From Armatimonadota bacterium (lineage in GTDB: Bacteria > Actinomycetota > Acidimicrobiia > Spongiisociales > UBA5794): DNA of 9,957 nt. The notes below the pieces were generated by a model, which saw only the letters and a program-made list of their open reading frames with translations, was not told the origin of the DNA and searched no databases. Numbering within the stretch: position 1 is the first letter of the stretch; each line of letters begins with the position of its first letter. The translations under genes were made by a program, and so were the position numbers. The stretch is taken from positions 1 to 9,957 of the forward strand of contig QQUL01000121.1 in assembly GCA_008501565.1 (NCBI GenBank). Direction: 5' to 3'. Below are positions 1 to 5,054 of this stretch, piece by piece.

Positions 1-485
1 CATGGAGATTGTGCGGCACCGACACCGATCGGCACGATTGCGCCGACCCGGTGCGGATACATGACTGCCCACTCAAGAACCTGCATGCCACCCATCGAGC
101 CGCCGATCACCAGATCGAGGGTCTCCACCCCCAACTGGTCGAGTACATGACGCTGTACCTCGACGAGGTCACGGATTGTCACACTCGGAAAGTCGGCACC
201 GTAGGGCTTTCCAGATGGACCGACGGAAACCGGCCCTGTCGTGCCGTAACAACTGCCGAGCACGTTCATCGAGACAATGAACGACGATGCTGGATCAAAC
301 ACCCGTCCGGCACCGAACAGCCCTGACCACCATTCATCAGCATTTGCGTCGCCGGTGAGCGCATGGCAGATCAACGTCGCGTTCTTCCGATGGCGGCCCC
401 ACGTACGGACCTCGACAACGACATCCTGGAGCGTTCCCCCTCCTTCGAGAGGGAACGCTCCAGCAATGGTGACCCGGTGCTTCAC
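1..485 (-). CDS. metX: Homoserine O-acetyltransferase (MetX), 3' end off window
   Basis: The first 161 residues are visible; the gene runs off the left edge. MetX is a cytosolic alpha/beta-hydrolase that acylates the homoserine hydroxyl, classically with acetyl-CoA, giving the substrate of MetY. Family landmarks seen in order: an N-terminal beta-strand region with GGGTLQDVVVEVRTWG (about 15-30), CHALTGDANADEWW (40-53), NVLGSCYGTTGP (74-85) and the nucleophile elbow GGSMGG with the predicted catalytic Ser130. The downstream Asp and His of the triad lie outside the window. The start is a GTG whose bases overlap the metY stop (GTGA), which places the first family-like residues (VTIAGAFPLEGGG) immediately after it and argues for translational coupling. 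Some MetX-family proteins use succinyl-CoA, so the acyl donor is inferred. It shares transcript and leader control with metY. Confidence 0.95.
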   Translation of the reverse strand, partial: MKHRVTIAGAFPLEGGGTLQDVVVEVRTWGRHRKNATLICHALTGDANADEWWSGLFGAGRVFDPASSFIVSMNVLGSCYGTTGPVSVGPSGKPYGADFPSVTIRDLVEVQRHVLDQLGVETLDLVIGGSMGGMQVLEWAVMYPHRVGAIVPIGVGAAQSP

Positions 486-1804
486 GACGCCGCGACCGCC
501 GTGACCTTGAGCGCAGCGAAGGCTTGCTCAAAGTCAGCCGTGATGTCGTCGATGTGCTCGATCCCCACCGACACTCTGATCAGGTCGTCGCTCACGCCAG
601 CCGCCAGCTGCTCCTGGCTGTCGAGCTGCTGGTGCGTCGTCGACGCGGGGTGGATGACGAGGGTCTTGACGTCACCTACGTTGGCAACGTGCGATGCGAG
701 CGCCAACGAATCAATGAACCGCTTTCCCGCCTCGATCCCGCCGTCGACGCCGAACGAAAGCACTCCGCCGAACCCATTGCGTAGCACCCTCTTGGCGACC
801 TCGTGATACGGGTGATCCTCGAGACCCGGATAGTTGACCCATGTCACTTCCTCCCGATTCTGCAACCATCTTGCGAGCTCAAGCGTGTTGTCGACGTGAC
901 GCTGGACTCGTAGCGACAGCGTCTCGACCCCTTGCAGAAGCAGGAATGCGTTGAACGGCGAAAGCGCAGCGCCGAGATCTCGCAGCCCTTCGACACGTGC
1001 CCGAATCGCAAATGCGATGTTCCCAAACGGTCCGTCGATCCCGAACGTGTCGGCATATACGAGGCCGTGGTAGCTGGGGGAGGGCTCAGTGAACTCGGGG
1101 AACCTGCCGCTGCTCCAGTCGAAGTTGCCAGAGTCAACGATGATCCCACCGATAGATGTTCCGTGGCCACCGATCCACTTTGTCGCGGAAGCAACGACGA
1201 TGTCTGCGCCGTGATCGATGGGTCGTGCCAGGTATCCCGCAGCTCCGAACGTGTTGTCGATGATCAGCGGAACGCCGGCTTCGTGTGCCGTTTCGGCGAA
1301 CGCGTCGATGTCGGGAACGTTGAACCCCGGGTTCCCGATCGTCTCGAGATACAGCGCCTTGGTGCGGTCATCAATCCTGGCAGCGAATTCCTCGGGATCA
1401 TCCCCTGCGACGAACCGGACCTCGATCCCCAGCCGCTCCAATGCCACCTTGAACTGGTTGTAGGTGCCGCCGTAGAGATACGACGTGGACACGATGTTGT
1501 CTCCTGCCGCTGCGAGCGTGGTGATTGCAGTGAGCTGTGCGGCTTGCCCGCTCGCCGTTGCGACCGCAGCGACGCCTCCCTCGAGTGCAGCGATCCGCTT
1601 CTCGAACACATCGGTCGTTGGATTCATGATGCGCGTGTAGATGTTTCCGAACTCTTCAAGCGCAAAGAGCCTTGCCCCGTGGGCCGCGTCGTCAAAGGTG
1701 TACGACGTTGTTTGGTAGATCGGAACAGCCCGTGCGTTCGTGCCGGGTGCTGGTTCCTGCCCTGCGTGAACCTGCAGTGTTTCGAATCGGAGTGTGTCTG
1801 TCAT
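482..1804 (-). CDS. metY: O-acetylhomoserine sulfhydrylase (MetY)
   Basis: This 440-residue, full-length member of the Cys/Met-metabolism PLP enzyme family (fold type I) makes L-homocysteine from O-acetylhomoserine and sulfide in the cytosol. Visible marks: the N-terminal FETLQVHAGQEP, the YTRIMNPT segment (56-63) for cofactor phosphate and substrate, ASGQAA (84-89), DNTFGAAGYL (183-192), and SATKWIGGHG with the predicted PLP Schiff-base Lys209. Its length and the ETLQVHAGQ start fit MetY better than cystathionine gamma-synthase or beta-lyase (about 380-400 residues). The ATG start has a strong SD, GGAGGG, at 1815-1810. It is the first structural gene after the attenuator leader at 1989-1805 and overlaps metX by 4 bp. 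An O-succinylhomoserine sulfhydrylase is the main alternative and depends on what MetX makes. Confidence 0.96.
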   Translation of the reverse strand: MTDTLRFETLQVHAGQEPAPGTNARAVPIYQTTSYTFDDAAHGARLFALEEFGNIYTRIMNPTTDVFEKRIAALEGGVAAVATASGQAAQLTAITTLAAAGDNIVSTSYLYGGTYNQFKVALERLGIEVRFVAGDDPEEFAARIDDRTKALYLETIGNPGFNVPDIDAFAETAHEAGVPLIIDNTFGAAGYLARPIDHGADIVVASATKWIGGHGTSIGGIIVDSGNFDWSSGRFPEFTEPSPSYHGLVYADTFGIDGPFGNIAFAIRARVEGLRDLGAALSPFNAFLLLQGVETLSLRVQRHVDNTLELARWLQNREEVTWVNYPGLEDHPYHEVAKRVLRNGFGGVLSFGVDGGIEAGKRFIDSLALASHVANVGDVKTLVIHPASTTHQQLDSQEQLAAGVSDDLIRVSVGIEHIDDITADFEQAFAALKVTAVAAS

Positions 1805-1809
1805 GTGGT

Positions 1810-1851
1810 CCCTCCGGGGGATCAGTCAGAAACTGTCGTGCTACCGGAGAG
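1810..1851 (-). promoter_or_regulatory. Possible stem hiding the metY Shine-Dalgarno
   Basis: CTCTCCGG (1851-1844) can pair with CCGGAGGG (1817-1810) over eight base pairs with one U-G, and the second strand contains the whole metY SD GGAGGG (1815-1810). The loop is 26 nt. It could add translational control downstream of the terminator, or be chance complementarity to a purine-rich SD. Confidence 0.35.
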
Positions 1852-1860
1852 CCCAAACAT

Positions 1861-1895
1861 GAAGAAAGGACCTGCTCCGTCGCCGGTGCAGATCC
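1861..1895 (-). terminator. Intrinsic terminator of the attenuator (3:4)
   Basis: GGATCTGC (1895-1888) pairs with GCAGGTCC (1875-1868) over eight base pairs including one U-G. Inside, after an A/A mismatch, three more pairs CCG/CGG close a GCGA tetraloop. TTTCTTC (1867-1861) follows at once as the U-rich tail. A terminator inside the 5' leader, 57 nt before the metY ATG, makes sense as a conditional terminator. The tail is interrupted by C, so its strength is uncertain. Confidence 0.7.
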
Positions 1896-1937
1896 TCTGG
1901 TTGTGTTTGTCGTGTCGCTTACGCGTGAGGTCTGCAC
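1886..1937 (-). promoter_or_regulatory. Attenuator antiterminator pairing 2:3
   Basis: GTGCAGACCTC (1937-1927) can pair with GAGGATCTGCAC (1897-1886) in 11 base pairs with a single bulged A. The upstream strand shares five bases with the 3' arm of hairpin 1:2, and the downstream strand contains the whole 5' arm of the terminator, so 2:3 excludes both. A ribosome stalled on the Met codons leaves 1937-1927 free; a ribosome at the leader stop codon (1921-1919) would cover it. Confidence 0.7.
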
Positions 1938-1987
1938 GGCTGTGTCATAGCCATGCACATCATCTCGCGGGTGAATGCAACGTTCAT
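1919..1987 (-). CDS. Met-rich leader peptide of the metYX attenuator
   Basis: A 22-codon open frame starts with ATG 9 nt after the -10 hexamer and stops at TAA (1921-1919), about 115 nt before metY. It reads MNVAFTRE, then MMCMAM at residues 9-14, then TQPCRPHA. Five of 22 residues are Met and two are Cys, and four of the Met codons fall within six codons. There is no SD, so it would be translated from a leaderless or nearly leaderless mRNA end. The Met cluster coincides with the 5' arm and loop of the first hairpin, as a control codon run should in trp-type attenuation. The peptide itself probably has no function; what matters is where the ribosome stalls when Met-tRNA is scarce. The Cys codon inside the run could add sensitivity to cysteine. 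That it is translated is inferred. Confidence 0.8.
   Translation of the reverse strand: MNVAFTREMMCMAMTQPCRPHA
1933..1957 (-). promoter_or_regulatory. Attenuator hairpin 1:2
   Basis: TGCATGGCT (1957-1949) pairs with AGCCGTGCA (1941-1933) in nine base pairs, one a G-U, around the loop ATGACAC. The 5' arm covers leader codons 11-13 and the loop begins with the Met14 codon, so a ribosome waiting at Met12 or Met14 would prevent or open this stem. With an untranslated or rapidly translated leader the stem would hold part of segment 2 away from the antiterminator. Confidence 0.7.
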
Positions 1988-1996
1988 GTGTCGGGC

Positions 1997-2024
1997 ACTG
2001 TACCGGTCTCGGCGACCGTGTCAA
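1997..2024 (-). promoter_or_regulatory. Sigma70-type promoter of the metY leader
   Basis: A perfect -35 TTGACA (2024-2019) and a -10 TACAGT (2002-1997) are separated by 16 bp. It is the best promoter seen in the window. It begins 16 nt after the stop codon of the upstream transporter gene, so metY-metX has its own start of transcription. The predicted start lies near 1989-1991, two to four bases before the ATG of the leader peptide. Confidence 0.8.
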
Positions 2025-2039
2025 GTCCAAATGCGGAGG

Positions 2040-2654
2040 TCAGACGTTGGAGAAGTCCCAATCCGCTCGCGAAGCCCGTGCGGTATCGACATCAACCCGT
2101 GCCAACAACACGAGACCGATGACGAAGAACAATCCAACAGAGAGGATCGCTGTTCTCCCGTCCGTCGCGGCACTGACGAGACCGAACACGAGTGGTCCGA
2201 TACCCGAGAGCTTGTTGAACACGGAGAAGAATCCGAAGAATTCGGCAGATGCCTCTTCGGGGATCATCGTCCCGTACAGTGATCGGCTGAGTGCCTGCAC
2301 TCCGCCAAGGACAAAGCCCACCACCGCTGCAAGTGACCAGAAGCTGACGGCTGATTCCTCGGGTATGAAGTACGCGGCCGCGGCGATCCCGATCCACACG
2401 ACAAGGGAAATCATGATCGCCCGTTTTGGTCCGGTTCGGCCCGAGATGACACCGAACATGAAGGCACCAGCGACAGCTATCAGTTGGACGATGAGGAATG
2501 CGATCCCGATGTCGGTGATCGACAGGTTGAGTGTGTCCTCGGCGTACGGACCGGACACCGCGATGACCGTCCCGACGCCGGAGTTGTAGATGATGAATGC
2601 AACAACGAAGAGAAGGAGGTGGGGGAAGTCACGCAGTCGCTTCGTTGTCGCCAT
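2040..2654 (-). CDS. UMF1-family MFS transporter, C-terminal half (frameshifted from N-half)
   Basis: This frame holds the second half of the transporter begun at 3346. It is open from 2699 and its first ATG is at 2654 (MATTKRLRDFPHLL). Family-like sequence continues from about RLRRIGFRRT, before that ATG, so the ATG is internal to the original gene and not a natural start. Five to six hydrophobic segments follow, with the second MFS loop motif GVISGRTGPKRAIM. The stop is TGA at 2042-2040, 16 nt before the metY-leader promoter. UMF1 proteins are related to the Atg22 group of vacuolar amino-acid effluxers, and their bacterial substrates are unknown. If expressed separately this piece would be a half transporter of 204 residues without the N-terminal bundle; more likely it belongs to a broken or mis-sequenced single gene. 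Confidence 0.8.
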   Translation of the reverse strand: MATTKRLRDFPHLLLFVVAFIIYNSGVGTVIAVSGPYAEDTLNLSITDIGIAFLIVQLIAVAGAFMFGVISGRTGPKRAIMISLVVWIGIAAAAYFIPEESAVSFWSLAAVVGFVLGGVQALSRSLYGTMIPEEASAEFFGFFSVFNKLSGIGPLVFGLVSAATDGRTAILSVGLFFVIGLVLLARVDVDTARASRADWDFSNV

Positions 2655-3346
2655 GGTTCGCCGAAATCCGATGCGGCGTAGTCGCCCATCGACCGCTTCT
2701 CAACGCCGCGTCCATCGGGAGGGAGCCTGGCCAGCGTGATCGTTGAGAACCCGATCCACCACAGCCCGGATCCGAAGATGGCGATCCGGGCGGCGAGGGA
2801 CTCGGTCAGGAAGTCTGTCGTTGGTTCCTCGCTCGAGAACATGAGAAGTACGAGGGCGATCGCCAGATAGATCCCACCGCCGAGATAGCCGAGCGCGAAT
2901 CCCTTGGACGAGACCTTGTCGATGGTGTCATCAGTCGTGATGTCCGGCAGGAATCCGTCGTAGAAGACATTTGCAGCAACGAACCCGAATTGGGAGATGA
3001 CGACGATGATGAGGAACAACGGCACCTGGCCGTTGGGAACGAACGGTATGACAAGTGTCGATAGGGCTCCCAGGATCGCAAAGTTGCGCAGCATGCGCCG
3101 CTTCGAATCCGAATAGTCGGCAACCGCACCAAGGATGGGCATTGCGAGCAGCAGGATGATCGACCCGACACCAATCAGGATCGCAAAGAGCGACTCACCC
3201 GATAGCCCCCAGTACGTGTCGACCTCCATGATCGTGCCTGTGAAGAACGCTCCGACGACCGCACCGAAGATCGTGATGTAGGCCGAGTTCGCCCAGTCGT
3301 ACATCGCCCAGCCGAAAATTGTGCGTTTGTCATTTTTGACGGTCAC
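2480..3346 (-). CDS. UMF1-family MFS transporter, N-terminal half (frameshifted)
   Basis: Residues 1 to about 216 are the N-terminal half of a major-facilitator membrane transporter. It shows the UMF1 signature FGWAMYDWANSAY (11-23), a hydrophobic segment at about 21-40, the motif-A-like loop GAVADYSDSKRR (73-84) and several further membrane segments up to WWIGFSTITLARLPPDGRG. After GVEKRSMGDYAA the frame becomes Ser/Thr/Arg-rich with no membrane segments and ends at 2480, which is typical of out-of-frame translation. The real continuation lies in the frame ending at 2040; joining them gives about 436 residues, normal for the family. The change is -1 (one base lost or two gained) between about 2699 and 2655. 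The start is GTG, with GAGGAA about 11 nt upstream. The substrate is unknown. The opening codons are richer in A and T than those of the second UMF1 stub at 3869. Confidence 0.82.
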   Translation of the reverse strand: MTVKNDKRTIFGWAMYDWANSAYITIFGAVVGAFFTGTIMEVDTYWGLSGESLFAILIGVGSIILLLAMPILGAVADYSDSKRRMLRNFAILGALSTLVIPFVPNGQVPLFLIIVVISQFGFVAANVFYDGFLPDITTDDTIDKVSSKGFALGYLGGGIYLAIALVLLMFSSEEPTTDFLTESLAARIAIFGSGLWWIGFSTITLARLPPDGRGVEKRSMGDYAASDFGEPWRQRSDCVTSPTSFSSLLHSSSTTPASGRSSRCPVRTPRTHSTCRSPTSGSHSSSSN

Positions 3347-3383
3347 GATGGCGCTGGTTCCTCTTCGATGTTGGAGCTACGAC

Positions 3384-3392
3384 AAGCTAGCA
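3384..3392 (-). promoter_or_regulatory. Possible extended -10 promoter of the UMF1 gene
   Basis: TGCTAGCTT fits an extended -10 (TG-N-TAnnnT) on the minus strand, 37 nt before the GTG at 3346. No clear -35 accompanies it. Confidence 0.35.
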
Positions 3393-3397
3393 CCTGG

Positions 3398-3414
3398 ACC
3401 TGGTTCGAGCAGGT
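3398..3414. promoter_or_regulatory. Imperfect palindrome between divergent genes
   Basis: ACCTGGTTCGAGCAGGT has arms ACCTG/CAGGT around a TTCGA core. It lies between the divergent transporter and lipoprotein genes and just upstream of the predicted -10 elements of both. An operator is possible, but no regulator is encoded beside it. Confidence 0.3.
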
Positions 3415-3431
3415 TCCGCGAGTTGAGTGCA

Positions 3432-3437
3432 TACCAT
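3432..3437 (+). promoter_or_regulatory. -10-like TACCAT of the small lipoprotein gene
   Basis: TACCAT ends 7 nt before the ATG at 3445. No SD precedes that ATG, so the spacing suggests a leaderless transcript. A -35 is not recognisable. Confidence 0.45.
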
Positions 3438-3444
3438 CAGTCGC

Positions 3445-3798
3445 ATGCAGAGGCACCGGTGGTTGGATCGATCGACATACGGAGCGGTGATAGTCCTCTT
3501 GCTGCTCGCCGGATGTGGGGCGACAACTCTGCCTCTTGAAGTGACGCACTATCGGACCGTCGGGCCGACGACCCTTGAGATCCACTATGGGCCGTGTGTG
3601 GCAGAAGTCGACACATCGGTTTTCGAGACGCCAACAGACGTCCAAGTTGAATTGACGCCCACATATCTTCCGGAGGCTGGCGGTGATCACCCGAAGTGCG
3701 GTCAGATCGCCGAGATCGAACTCGCCGAGCCGCTCGGGGGAAGACGAGTAGTCGTTGCGGGATTCCCTGACGTCGAACGGCTACCTGACATCCCTTAG
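3445..3798 (+). CDS. Small predicted lipoprotein, function unknown
   Basis: The protein is 117 residues from ATG 3445. A GTG at 3427 would add six residues ahead of the signal peptide, but the TACCAT element and the signal-peptide geometry favour 3445. Residues 1-24 form a type II signal peptide: basic start MQRHRW, hydrophobic AVIVLLLLAG, then lipobox LAGC with the lipidated Cys24. The mature part is short and looks rich in beta strands, with two further Cys (YGPC and HPKC) that could form a disulfide outside the membrane. The segment PLGGRRVVVAG near the end resembles a PLGxR-type ending I associate with unnamed actinobacterial secreted proteins, from memory. It is on the opposite strand to both neighbours and abuts a truncated transporter stub at its 3' end, so it may mark a rearrangement point. 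Confidence 0.7.
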   Translation: MQRHRWLDRSTYGAVIVLLLLAGCGATTLPLEVTHYRTVGPTTLEIHYGPCVAEVDTSVFETPTDVQVELTPTYLPEAGGDHPKCGQIAEIELAEPLGGRRVVVAGFPDVERLPDIP

Positions 3799-3869
3799 AA
3801 GGGTGGCTCTAATGCAAACATCGCCCATCCGAAGATGGTGCGCTTGTCGTTGCGGTACGTATCGGCCAC
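3795..3869 (-). pseudogene. 5' stub of a second UMF1 transporter gene
   Basis: A GTG start at 3869 with a good SD (AGGAG at 3879-3875, 5-nt spacing) opens a frame beginning MADTYRNDKRTIFGWAM, then FALEPPF and a stop at 3797-3795. Eleven residues, NDKRTIFGWAM, are identical to residues 5-15 of the transporter starting at 3346, and over those 33 bases the two differ at six positions, all silent third positions. Similarity ends abruptly where the family would continue YDWANSAY. This is the beginning of an old, once-selected UMF1 paralogue that lost its body. The 3' edge overlaps the stop of the lipoprotein gene on the other strand. The intact start lies 86 nt downstream of the epimerase stop, so the two were probably co-transcribed once. 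Confidence 0.65.
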
Positions 3870-3955
3870 CGGTACTCCTGCCTTGGAAATCGCGACCGAC
3901 GATAGCCGTGGCCTCGATGGCGATGTTGGACAAAACGGAGCCTACGAAATGGGAC

Positions 3956-4960
3956 TTATCGCAGGTTGTGCCCTTCCCCCCTGCCGTCAACGTGTCCGGC
4001 TTCGATGGCCCACTCGTAGATGTCGGAGACGGACTGCTCGGTGGACCGAGACTGATACCCGAGTTCGGCTGCCGCCTTTGCGCTGGACACCGTTGGATCG
4101 AACCGAAGGGCGTGCAGCGATTCGGTAGTGAACCACAGTGGATCCTTGGTCCGACGGCTGACGACGTTGGCGAGGGGAGTGACCATTCGGGCCATCCACA
4201 TTGGCAATTCGACCTTCGGGCGTGGGGTGCCGGACACTCGTTCTGCAATCTCGCTGAGCTGTCGCAGTGTTTGGTGAGTCCCAGACAGCAAATAGTTCTC
4301 GCCGGTTCGTCCTTTCTCACCGGCAGCGATGATCCCCGACACAACATCCCGTACATCCACCCAGTCGAATCCACCCTTCACAAGAGCGGGAAGTCGGCCT
4401 GCGAACATCGCAAGCAGCATCGTGTTGATACGTGACTGGGAGTGGTCCCGTGGGCCGAAGATCCCCGTCGGGTTGACGATCACCGCGTTCAAACCGTGGG
4501 TGATCACCTTGTGAAGTTCGGCTTCGCCAGCAGCCTTGGACAGGTCATATGCAGGGCGATTCGGATCCGTCGCCTTGGGTCCGTCTTCGGTCAGGTGGTC
4601 GACTGCCTCAAGATCGAAGGCGTGCACGGAACTACAGTGGACGAACCGTCCAACACCAGCTTCGAGTGAAGCCTCAGCCACGTTGCGGACCCCGTCGACG
4701 TTGACGCGCCGCACGATCCCGGACGGATCACCGGTAACCGAGATCACCGCTGCGAGGTGGTAGACGAGCTCTATCCCATCGAGCGCTCCCCGGACCTGGT
4801 CGCGGTCCAAAACATCGACGGTGCTCCATTCGAGATCGAGATCATCGAGTCCGGGGTTGCGGACACGGTCGAGGCACCGGATCGAGTGGTCCGAGGCCGC
4901 GAGGGTACGTGTGAGGGAGCTTCCGACGAAGCCGGAAGCTCCCGTGATGGCAATCCGCAT
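3956..4960 (-). CDS. NAD(P)-dependent epimerase/reductase, extended SDR family
   Basis: The protein has 334 residues, normal for extended short-chain dehydrogenases. MRIAITGASGFVGSSL begins with a Rossmann strand and the dinucleotide motif TGASGFVG (6-13). D51 of the DVLDRD segment and YHLAAVIS (67-74) follow, then the catalytic Ser near 110-111 (HCSSVHAF) and YDLSK with Tyr138 and Lys142. A C-terminal substrate domain completes it. The pattern resembles nucleoside-diphosphate-sugar epimerases, 3-beta-HSD/dihydroflavonol-reductase-like enzymes and hopanoid-associated epimerases; the substrate cannot be chosen from sequence alone. ATG 4960 is preferred over upstream starts because the Rossmann motif begins there, no SD is present, and TATCTT ends 6 nt before it. 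Divergent from the metallopeptidase gene across 94 bp, it formerly led into a UMF1 transporter whose stub remains. Confidence 0.88.
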   Translation of the reverse strand: MRIAITGASGFVGSSLTRTLAASDHSIRCLDRVRNPGLDDLDLEWSTVDVLDRDQVRGALDGIELVYHLAAVISVTGDPSGIVRRVNVDGVRNVAEASLEAGVGRFVHCSSVHAFDLEAVDHLTEDGPKATDPNRPAYDLSKAAGEAELHKVITHGLNAVIVNPTGIFGPRDHSQSRINTMLLAMFAGRLPALVKGGFDWVDVRDVVSGIIAAGEKGRTGENYLLSGTHQTLRQLSEIAERVSGTPRPKVELPMWMARMVTPLANVVSRRTKDPLWFTTESLHALRFDPTVSSAKAAAELGYQSRSTEQSVSDIYEWAIEAGHVDGRGEGHNLR

Positions 4961-4966
4961 CCCAGC

Positions 4967-4972
4967 AAGATA
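4967..4972 (-). promoter_or_regulatory. -10-like TATCTT of the epimerase gene
   Basis: TATCTT ends 6 nt before ATG 4960 on the minus strand, which would give a leaderless mRNA. A weak TTGCAG lies 19 bp upstream. Confidence 0.4.
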
Positions 4973-5054
4973 CCCGCTGCTCCAAGAATCGCTGCAAGCA
5001 AGCATCTGGGTGTCACATCGCTTTCTTGGGTTCCGCTGTAGCCTGCCGATCGTC

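Noticed and set aside
1805..1990. SAM riboswitch upstream of metY
   Set aside because: I compared the leader by eye with what I recall of SAM-I, SAM-II and SAM-IV cores and found no match; the peptide ORF with alternative hairpins explains the region better. A covariance-model search would settle it.
932..2122. 396-codon open frame on the plus strand across metY
   Set aside because: It is antisense to a clear PLP enzyme, rich in Arg, Cys and Val with no domain, and runs through the metY promoter region: a mirror of codon bias.
2655..2699. Programmed -1 frameshift joining the UMF1 halves
   Set aside because: No X-XXY-YYZ slippery heptamer or clear stimulatory stem was seen, and the family is not known to need one.
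3427..3798. GTG 3427 as the lipoprotein start
   Set aside because: It would place six residues before the basic signal-peptide start and would begin upstream of the likely -10 at 3432-3437.
3781..4374. 197-codon minus-strand frame over the epimerase 3' end
   Set aside because: Same strand but a different frame from the SDR gene, and low-complexity Ser/Pro/Arg composition.
4821..5054. Upstream extension of the metallopeptidase gene to 4821
   Set aside because: It would overlap the start of the divergent epimerase gene and bury the signal peptide 78 residues inside the protein.
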